A DNA stretch of 64,000 nucleotides. It comes from Microbulbifer sp. THAF38 (GTDB lineage Bacteria; Pseudomonadota; Gammaproteobacteria; Pseudomonadales; Cellvibrionaceae). The DNA lies in NCBI RefSeq assembly GCF_009363535.1, contig NZ_CP045369.1:1-64000 (forward strand), given 5' to 3'. Below are positions 58,375 through 64,000 of this stretch, piece after piece (position 1 is the stretch's first letter; each line of letters begins with the position of its first letter). A program made the translations under genes and the position numbers. A model generated the notes under the pieces. The model made no database searches and was not told the origin of the DNA. It saw only the letters and a program-made list of their open reading frames with translations.

Positions 58375-59492
58375 TGGAGAGTGACATGGAGTCATCAATG
58401 TATCGAGATAGTAATCAAGTAATGGATACATACTATAGCTGGCGTTATAAGTTAGCCTTGGGAGGTTGTGCGCTTGCCCTAGTTGTGGTTATTTTGGGTG
58501 CGTTTACTAGATTAGCTGATGCAGGATTGGGGTGTCCTGACTGGCCTGGTTGTTATGGCCACCTTACTTGGCCAGATGAAACCCATGAGATCCAGGCGGC
58601 TAACGCTGCCTTTCCTAATACACCAGTAGATAACAGTAAAACTTGGCCAGAAATGGTACATAGATATTTTGCTGGTACATTATTGCTATTAGTAGCATCA
58701 CTTCTTTATTTATCATGGCGCAGACCAAAACAGCGAACCTTTAAACATACACATTACTTGATGGGCCTAATTATTTTACAGGCGGCTTTTGGTATGTGGA
58801 CCGTAACCTTGAAGTTATGGCCCCAAGTAGTTACAGCACATCTTTTGGGGGGGATGGCAACTCTTTCCATGCTGTGGCTACTTGTTGAGAGAATGAGACA
58901 TGGAGAGAATTCTTCTCTAAATAAGAAATATCATACTCTTCATAAATTATTGCCTCTTGCAATATTGACTGCACTAGTAATAACAGTACAGATTGCTCTG
59001 GGTGGCTGGACGAGTTCTAACTATGCTGCGCTTGCTTGTCCTGATTTCCCTACCTGTCATGGGCAATGGTTGCCTCAAGCTGATTTTCGAGCAGGATTTA
59101 ATATCTTTCAGCAAATTGGCCCTAATTATTTGGGTGGAGCTTTGGAGAGTGATGCACGTACCGCTATTCACTTAAGCCATCGTATTGGTGCACTGCTTGT
59201 AACTTTAATGGTTGTTAGTCTGGCATATCTTACCTGGAGAGAGGGCTCACGTTCTTGGGCGATAGTATTGATTGCTTTAATAGCGTTACAGGTAAGCTTA
59301 GGTATTGCAAACGTTGTAATGTTTCTTCCACTACCAATTGCGGTTGCTCACAATGCTGGTGCTGCACTTCTTTTATTAGGGATTTTAACTTTTTGTTATC
59401 GTATTTACTCTTCAAAAACCACAGAGATCAGTGGAAACATATATAAAGCAAATTATGAACTAAACAAACCGAAGCTGACTGGCAATATGTAA
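58374..59492 (+). CDS. ctaA: Heme A synthase (CtaA/COX15)
   Basis: Oxidises the C8 methyl of heme O to give heme A. The 372 residues show eight membrane helices in two similar halves, with the His ligands in MVHRYFAGTLL, TAHLLGGMA, IHLSHRIGALLV and AHNAGAALLLL, and the ADAGLGCPDWPGCYG and CPDFPTCHG cysteine loops. The start at 58374 overlaps the preceding gene; an ATG at 58386 is another option. Confidence 0.96.
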   Translation: MESDMESSMYRDSNQVMDTYYSWRYKLALGGCALALVVVILGAFTRLADAGLGCPDWPGCYGHLTWPDETHEIQAANAAFPNTPVDNSKTWPEMVHRYFAGTLLLLVASLLYLSWRRPKQRTFKHTHYLMGLIILQAAFGMWTVTLKLWPQVVTAHLLGGMATLSMLWLLVERMRHGENSSLNKKYHTLHKLLPLAILTALVITVQIALGGWTSSNYAALACPDFPTCHGQWLPQADFRAGFNIFQQIGPNYLGGALESDARTAIHLSHRIGALLVTLMVVSLAYLTWREGSRSWAIVLIALIALQVSLGIANVVMFLPLPIAVAHNAGAALLLLGILTFCYRIYSSKTTEISGNIYKANYELNKPKLTGNM

Positions 59493-59533
59493 TAGTCAAA
59501 CTTCTTATTGTAGAAGAATTAGGAAATAATATT

Positions 59534-60427
59534 ATGACCATACAAACTGCCGAATTAAATTCAACTAGCTGGCGTGACTATTATGAGCTCACAAAGCCAA
59601 GAGTTGTGATGCTAATGATTCTTACATCACTGATTGGCATGTTGTTAGCTGTCCCAGGAATGGTGCCTTTTAATATTTTAATCTGGGGAAACTTAGGTAT
59701 CGCCCTTTGTGCCGGTAGTGCGGCAGCGGTTAATCACCTGGTGGATCGTTACATAGATACAAAAATGTCGCGTACGAGTAACCGCCCAGTTGCAAAAGGG
59801 AGAGTGGAACCCCGTAAAGCAATTATATTTTCTTTATCATTAGGCATTCTTGGCATGGCAGTATTAATGATATTTGTGAATATATTAACTGCTTGGTTAA
59901 CTCTGATATCGTTGGTTGGTTATGCTGTTATTTATACCATGTTCTTAAAACATGCTACACCTCAAAATATTGTTATCGGTGGTCTTGCGGGTGCTGCGCC
60001 TCCTCTGCTGGGGTGGACAGCGGTTACCAATGAAATTCACCCACACGCTTTATTGTTGGTATTGATCATATTTGCCTGGACGCCTCCACATTTCTGGGCA
60101 TTAGCTGTGCATAGAAAGGAAGACTATGCCAGGGCAAAAGTGCCCATGCTTCCAGTTACCCATGGCGTTGCATACACAAATCTTCATATCTTACTTTATA
60201 CATTTATTTTATTTGCGGTAAGTTTGCTCCCTTTTGCCACAGCTATGCTAGGTTGGCTATATCTTCTTGGAGCTGTTGTCCTTGGTTTAGGTTTTATATA
60301 TTGGAGCTTGGTAATGCTTCGTGGCCGAGACCCAAATGCGGGAATGGAAACATTTAAGTATTCCATTATTTATTTGATGGCTCTTTTTTGTATTATGTTG
60401 CTAGATCACTACTTTGTAGCGGTGTAA
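59534..60427 (+). CDS. ctaB: Protoheme IX farnesyltransferase (heme O synthase)
   Basis: UbiA-family prenyltransferase that adds farnesyl to heme b, giving heme O, the substrate of CtaA. The 297 residues have nine membrane helices, the Asp-rich motif NHLVDRYIDTKMSRT followed by RPVAKGRV, and APPLLGWTAV. It sits between ctaA and sco, so heme A synthesis is encoded with its target enzyme. Confidence 0.97.
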   Translation: MTIQTAELNSTSWRDYYELTKPRVVMLMILTSLIGMLLAVPGMVPFNILIWGNLGIALCAGSAAAVNHLVDRYIDTKMSRTSNRPVAKGRVEPRKAIIFSLSLGILGMAVLMIFVNILTAWLTLISLVGYAVIYTMFLKHATPQNIVIGGLAGAAPPLLGWTAVTNEIHPHALLLVLIIFAWTPPHFWALAVHRKEDYARAKVPMLPVTHGVAYTNLHILLYTFILFAVSLLPFATAMLGWLYLLGAVVLGLGFIYWSLVMLRGRDPNAGMETFKYSIIYLMALFCIMLLDHYFVAV

Positions 60428-60431
60428 GACA

Positions 60432-61118
60432 ATGAGAAATAAAAATTATAAAGAAGTGGAACCAGTATTGGATCAACAACAAAAGCGCGGTGTTCGTATA
60501 ACGATTGCCGTTTTATTGATGTTTATTGTGGCAGTATTGGTCGGTTTTGTTCATAAGCTAAGTCAGCCAAGAATAATTAGTGATTCAGAACTAAGATTAA
60601 ACGGCGCTGTAAAATTACAGAGGGCTAGAATTTTAGATAATTTTAAGCTGATAAAAGATAGTGGTGATAGATTCGAAACAAGCAGCTTGAAAGGTCAGTG
60701 GACATTAGTATTCTTTGGCTTTAGTCATTGTCCTGATGTTTGTCCTACAACACTTTCTAGTCTAAATAGTTTTTATCAAATGCTGGATGAAGATATTCGC
60801 ACTGATACAAATATTATTCTAGTAACAGTTGATCCAGCTAGAGATAAACCAAAGATACTCCATGATTATGTTCGCTATTTTAATAAAGATTTTCGCGGAA
60901 TTACGGGAGATTTTATAGAAATAAAACGCTTTGCAAGTCAATTAAATGTTCCCTTTAATAAGGTGAATTTAGATAATGGCGAATATACTGTTGACCATGG
61001 ATCTCAAGTGGTATTGATAAATCCACTTGGACATTACCATGCTTTCTTCAGAGCTCCTCTTGACCCTGCAAAGATGAAGCTGACTTATCGCTCTATTCGA
61101 GCTACTTTTGAAGGTTAA
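60432..61118 (+). CDS. SCO1/SenC copper chaperone
   Basis: Periplasmic membrane-anchored thioredoxin-fold protein that delivers copper to the CuA site of subunit II. The 228 residues contain a membrane helix (about 20-40), the copper motif CPDVCP in FFGFSHCPDVCPTTL and the third ligand His in YTVDHGSQVVLI. It closes the cox cluster. Confidence 0.95.
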   Translation: MRNKNYKEVEPVLDQQQKRGVRITIAVLLMFIVAVLVGFVHKLSQPRIISDSELRLNGAVKLQRARILDNFKLIKDSGDRFETSSLKGQWTLVFFGFSHCPDVCPTTLSSLNSFYQMLDEDIRTDTNIILVTVDPARDKPKILHDYVRYFNKDFRGITGDFIEIKRFASQLNVPFNKVNLDNGEYTVDHGSQVVLINPLGHYHAFFRAPLDPAKMKLTYRSIRATFEG

Positions 61119-61180
61119 TTATTTGGTTGTTTTATTTTTCAATCATAAATCAGAAGTTTATCTTGAAGTAAGGAAGTAAA

Positions 61181-61960
61181 GTGCTGCCAAAAATAGTTAA
61201 TAGGGTAAATTTTCCAGATAGTTCTAGAACTCTTTGGGGCGCACCTCTTCTTTTATCTTTATGCATTATTCCTTTTGGCTGGGCTGGAATGCTAGCTCCT
61301 ATTATCTGGATTTCTTTAACCGCACTTGAAATGAGCTATGGCTGGAAGCGCGCCGTTTTATTTATTACTTGCATAATTCTGATGTTGGTATCGGGATTTA
61401 ATATTATTCCTGGTAGTGAGCGGATTCAAGTTCTAGACCCATATTCCGATAGTTCAGGAAATCTGATATACGCAGGTTTTAGTACCGGTAAAGCAGTAAT
61501 TGCTATTGCTTTACTTGCTTTCATGTTGGGTCAGAAACAAACCTTAAGGCGTATAGATTTAGCTTATCTATGTTTAGCTATCATTATACCGGTTACGGTT
61601 GGTTTAGCATTATATGGACCATCTATAAAATTATCATTGACGATAGTAATTGCTGCTCTTATAAATCTCTTAATAGTAAGCATCAGTGAAGAAGGCTTTT
61701 TTCGTTGGATATTACAAAGGGGTTTAGAGGAGACCCTTGTCAGCTGGCGATGGGTTTTTGTGCCAATTGTTACTGCGATATTTGTTTTACTCCATATTGG
61801 TTGGTCGGCAGAACTGGCAGCGATCATATTGCTTAGCTTAGCTTCATTTTGTTACTCGATTCTCTGGTATTTACGCAGAAATATTTGGCTTTGTGTATTG
61901 GCCCATTGGGGAGTTAATGTTCTTCATATGATGATTCTGCCTTACCCTCTTCCTGGTTAA
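61181..61960 (+). CDS. CPBP family intramembrane metalloprotease
   Basis: A 259-residue protein with about eight membrane helices and the CAAX/bacteriocin-processing motifs: E170-E171-x-x-x-R175 (SEEGFFRWILQ), then HIGWS and a late HWGVNVLH. It begins with GTG. Family members cleave prenylated proteins or peptides, or confer self-immunity to bacteriocins; the role here is unknown. It follows sco after 62 bases and may be in the same transcript. Confidence 0.85.
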   Translation: MLPKIVNRVNFPDSSRTLWGAPLLLSLCIIPFGWAGMLAPIIWISLTALEMSYGWKRAVLFITCIILMLVSGFNIIPGSERIQVLDPYSDSSGNLIYAGFSTGKAVIAIALLAFMLGQKQTLRRIDLAYLCLAIIIPVTVGLALYGPSIKLSLTIVIAALINLLIVSISEEGFFRWILQRGLEETLVSWRWVFVPIVTAIFVLLHIGWSAELAAIILLSLASFCYSILWYLRRNIWLCVLAHWGVNVLHMMILPYPLPG

Positions 61961-62108
61961 TTCTGGAAGCAACTTATTATCCGAAAGCAAGTTAGTATAA
62001 GAAATATAATTTTTTATATTTAATAAAATTATCATGCTTTTATAGGTTATGACGATAATCCTCCATAAGGTATCCTGGGATAAAAGTTTAACCGTTAGGA
62101 GATACTCA

Positions 62109-63305
62109 ATGAAAAAGAATATATTTATAATAATTTTACTTTTTGTGGCTTGTGATAAATCAATTCACGATGACCGCCGCGCTCTTGCGAAAAAGCTGAC
62201 TCAGGAGAACATTTTAGTTGATGGTCATATCGATGTACCCTATAGAATTTCGCAAGAAAACTTAGATGTTGGCATAAGTACTGAAGGTGGAGATTTTGAT
62301 TTTCCCAGAGCTAAGAGCGGAGGCTTAAATGCGCCTTTCATGTCGATATATATCCCCGCTGAGAAAGAAACTAATGGCACCGCAAAGGATTATGCCGACC
62401 AGTTGATAAGTAGCGTCGAGGACTTGGTTGCCACTTATCCCAATAAGTTCGCTATCCCTAAATCCATAGATGAATTAAGAAAACAAGTTGAGCAAGGTAA
62501 AATCTCTCTTCCTCTCGGGATGGAAAATGGCGCTGCTATTGAAGGGAGGTTAGAAAATTTGGAGTATTTCTATAACCGGGGAGTTCGCTATATAACCCTG
62601 ACCCATTCAAAGAGCAATCATATTTCTGACTCCTCTTATGATGATTCACGTCCCTGGAAAGGACTGAGTGAATTTGGCAAGAAATTGGTCGGTGAAATGA
62701 ATGCTCTAGGTATTATGATTGATGTTTCTCATGTTTCCGATGAGGCCTTTTGGCAGGTTATAGAAATTTCTTCAGCCCCAGTAATAGCCTCGCATTCTTC
62801 GGCCAGACATTTCACCCCGGGTTTTGAGCGTAATATGAGCGATGCAATGATTATTGCTCTTGCAGAGCAGGGTGGACTGATTATGGTGAATTTTGGATCT
62901 ACCTTTATCAGTGCTAAATCGCGCTCTTCCCAGGCCTCAATAGCTGCTTTGGTTGAAAGCTACATGAGGGAAAGTAATCTGAGCAAAAAAAGCCCAATAA
63001 TCGAAGAATACACCAGGTCTTTATATAAAGATAAGTTTGTCTATGCTAACTTAGACGACGTTCTTGATCACTTTGATCATATTCGCAACTTGGTCGGTGT
63101 TGACCATATAGGAATTGGCTCAGACTTTGATGGTGTTGGTGATAGCCTTCCTATTGGTCTGAAAGATGTTTCAGAATATCCAAATATAGTTTTCGGTCTT
63201 CTGGAGCGAGGTTATAGTGAAGAAGACATTAAAAAGATCCTTGGTGGAAACTTACTTAGGGTCTGGCAAGGTAACGAAACTTATGCGGCCTTTCATGGGC
63301 GCTAA
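62109..63305 (+). CDS. Membrane dipeptidase (peptidase M19), lipoprotein
   Basis: Zinc dipeptidase of about 398 residues. The ATG at 62109 is chosen because AGGAG lies just upstream and it gives a lipoprotein signal with lipobox LFVAC; the frame extends to 62049. Motifs of M19: VDGHIDVPYR (metal His and Asp), GMENGAAIEG (bridging Glu), ASHSSARH (His) and IGSDFDGV. It would be anchored in the membrane and cleave dipeptides, some members also D-amino-acid forms. Confidence 0.92.
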   Translation: MKKNIFIIILLFVACDKSIHDDRRALAKKLTQENILVDGHIDVPYRISQENLDVGISTEGGDFDFPRAKSGGLNAPFMSIYIPAEKETNGTAKDYADQLISSVEDLVATYPNKFAIPKSIDELRKQVEQGKISLPLGMENGAAIEGRLENLEYFYNRGVRYITLTHSKSNHISDSSYDDSRPWKGLSEFGKKLVGEMNALGIMIDVSHVSDEAFWQVIEISSAPVIASHSSARHFTPGFERNMSDAMIIALAEQGGLIMVNFGSTFISAKSRSSQASIAALVESYMRESNLSKKSPIIEEYTRSLYKDKFVYANLDDVLDHFDHIRNLVGVDHIGIGSDFDGVGDSLPIGLKDVSEYPNIVFGLLERGYSEEDIKKILGGNLLRVWQGNETYAAFHGR

Positions 63306-63562
63306 TTCCGACTTGTATTATATTCTCCTAGGCTATGCTGTCAGCAGTCCTTTATCTAGTCGTATTGAAACTATAGATTGGCATCCTAGATAAGTTTTCT
63401 TGGCTTTTAACGCAAGAGTGGATGATATTCCATTGACAGGGTTTCTGAACAACGGCGCCTCTAATGTTCAATATTGTTGAATGTTGGTGTTACTTATTTC
63501 TTTAATAGCATAAATAAGCTTATTATTAGATGAGTTGAATTTTTTAATTTCGACTAAAATTG

Positions 63563-63751
63563 ATGGTTAATTCAATGTTAAAGGCTTCCGACTTCTTTAT
63601 TTTATTGGCCGCTTTGATCTCTTTTTGCTTATCTGGATACTTGTGGTTTAACGGATACAAGGAGCAAGGTGTTTTTACTGCTCTGTGGGTTCCCAGTATT
63701 CTATCAATTGGTATCTATTTTAAAGTTTCTGCCTTGCTAGCAAGAAGATGA
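63563..63751 (+). CDS. Small membrane protein, unknown
   Basis: A 62-residue protein with two hydrophobic segments (about 9-27 and 36-55) joined by the loop FNGYKEQGVF. The ATG at 63563 or 63578 could be the start. No family is recognised. It is followed after 5 bases by another tiny membrane protein gene, so the two may act together. Confidence 0.5.
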   Translation: MVNSMLKASDFFILLAALISFCLSGYLWFNGYKEQGVFTALWVPSILSIGIYFKVSALLARR

Positions 63752-63756
63752 TTATT

Positions 63757-63900
63757 ATGTCTGATTCTTTGATTTTGATGATAGGGATTGGTGTGTTTAT
63801 CTGTCTGGTTGTGGGGGTAGTATTGACGGTCTATGAGTTCCATAAAGCGGGCTATGAACCAGTTAGAAATCGATCCAAAAGAAATAAATCGGTAAGGTAA
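63757..63900 (+). CDS. Tiny single-span membrane protein, unknown
   Basis: A 47-codon frame (MSDSLILMIGIGVF, then CLVVGVVLTVYEFHKAGYEP and a strongly basic tail rich in Arg and Lys). It has one membrane helix (about 5-25) and an inside-positive tail. It lies 5 bases after the preceding small gene and is followed by a good terminator, which supports a real gene pair. Function unknown. Confidence 0.5.
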   Translation: MSDSLILMIGIGVFICLVVGVVLTVYEFHKAGYEPVRNRSKRNKSVR

Positions 63901-63921
63901 TTTTTAGATCTCTAAATGGAC

Positions 63922-63947
63922 AAGGGAAGCCATTGGCTTCCCTTTTT
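63922..63947. terminator. Intrinsic terminator between convergent genes
   Basis: Stem AAGGGAAGCC (63922-63931) and GGCTTCCCTT (63935-63944) with loop ATT and a T-run. It separates the small membrane gene pair from the leftward gene at the window edge. Confidence 0.9.
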
Positions 63948-63964
63948 GGTTGAAGGCTACTTAC

Positions 63965-64000
63965 CTAGAAGTTATAGGTCATTTTTCCGTAGATAAAACG
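63965..64000 (-). CDS. 3' end of a leftward gene, outer-membrane-receptor-like C-terminus
   Basis: Only the last 11 codons and the stop are in the window: RFIYGKMTYNF then TAG on the reverse strand. A final aromatic residue after alternating hydrophobic positions is the usual C-terminal strand of an outer-membrane barrel, often a TonB-dependent receptor. The rest is outside the window, so this is a tentative call. Confidence 0.4.
   Translation of the reverse strand, partial: RFIYGKMTYNF

Overview
The window is the origin-proximal end of a gammaproteobacterial chromosome. It opens with dnaA-dnaN-recF-gyrB and carries the conserved neighbourhood glyQ-glyS-gmhB, trkH-trkA-rsmB-fmt-def, LysM gene-dprA, tsaC-hemF-aroE and prlC-yheV. 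Gene order, aerobic respiration genes and TonB receptors suggest a marine gammaproteobacterium of the Cellvibrionales type (Microbulbifer is my best guess, by inference only). I see no rRNA or tRNA gene, CRISPR array or intact insertion sequence.

Layout. 1-6651: replication block, with a DnaA-box-like sequence at the left edge, two perfect 16-bp parS palindromes inside recF and a strong terminator between dnaN and recF. 6652-22220: a variable stretch between gyrB and gmhB. It holds a large zinc-hook-like AAA_13/RloC-type ATPase (candidate tRNA-cleaving defence protein), a broken zinc-ribbon mini-gene, an orphan TPR-like gene, a divergent CysH-like protein, a GNAT enzyme, a FecA-like TonB receptor with a Fur-box-like site, rlmI, a cluster of three DnaA boxes, a GlxA-type regulator, a LACTB-like serine hydrolase and a secreted subtilase. 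22221-37036: mostly leftward housekeeping: gmhB (whose catalytic nucleophile Asp is replaced by Gly), glyS, glyQ, a divergent lipid A acyltransferase, a four-gene MacAB-like ABC export operon, trkH, trkA, rsmB, fmt and def. 37219-44590: rightward LysM protein, dprA, catalase, a 37-codon purE remnant, tsaC, hemF, an NTF2-like protein, aroE and a membrane protein. 44644-46743: leftward AhpD-like protein, LysR regulator and gamma-carbonic anhydrase. 46809-49998: prlC, yheV-like and an unknown gene. 50333-51763: MATE transporter.

52461-61118 is a complete aa3-type cytochrome c oxidase cluster: coxB (with fused cytochrome c domain), coxA, cox11, coxC, surf1, an SCO-like unknown, ctaA (heme A synthase), ctaB (heme O synthase) and sco, with a small leftward DUF2909-like gene inside it. 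Structural subunits, heme A synthesis and copper delivery are thus encoded together. It is followed by a CPBP-family membrane protease, a lipoprotein M19 dipeptidase, two tiny membrane proteins and, at the right edge, the last codons of a leftward outer-membrane-receptor-like gene. Base composition becomes visibly more AT-rich in 6.65-10.8 kb and from about 49 kb to the end.

Most notable points: the RloC-like ATPase beside gyrB, the paired parS sites in recF, the DnaA-box cluster at 15.9 kb, the Asp-to-Gly change in GmhB, the purE remnant beside the catalase, the zinc-ribbon ORF with an in-frame TGA, and a 19-residue Cys-rich ORF upstream of the oxidase operon. All family assignments come from reading motifs by eye; no database search was run.
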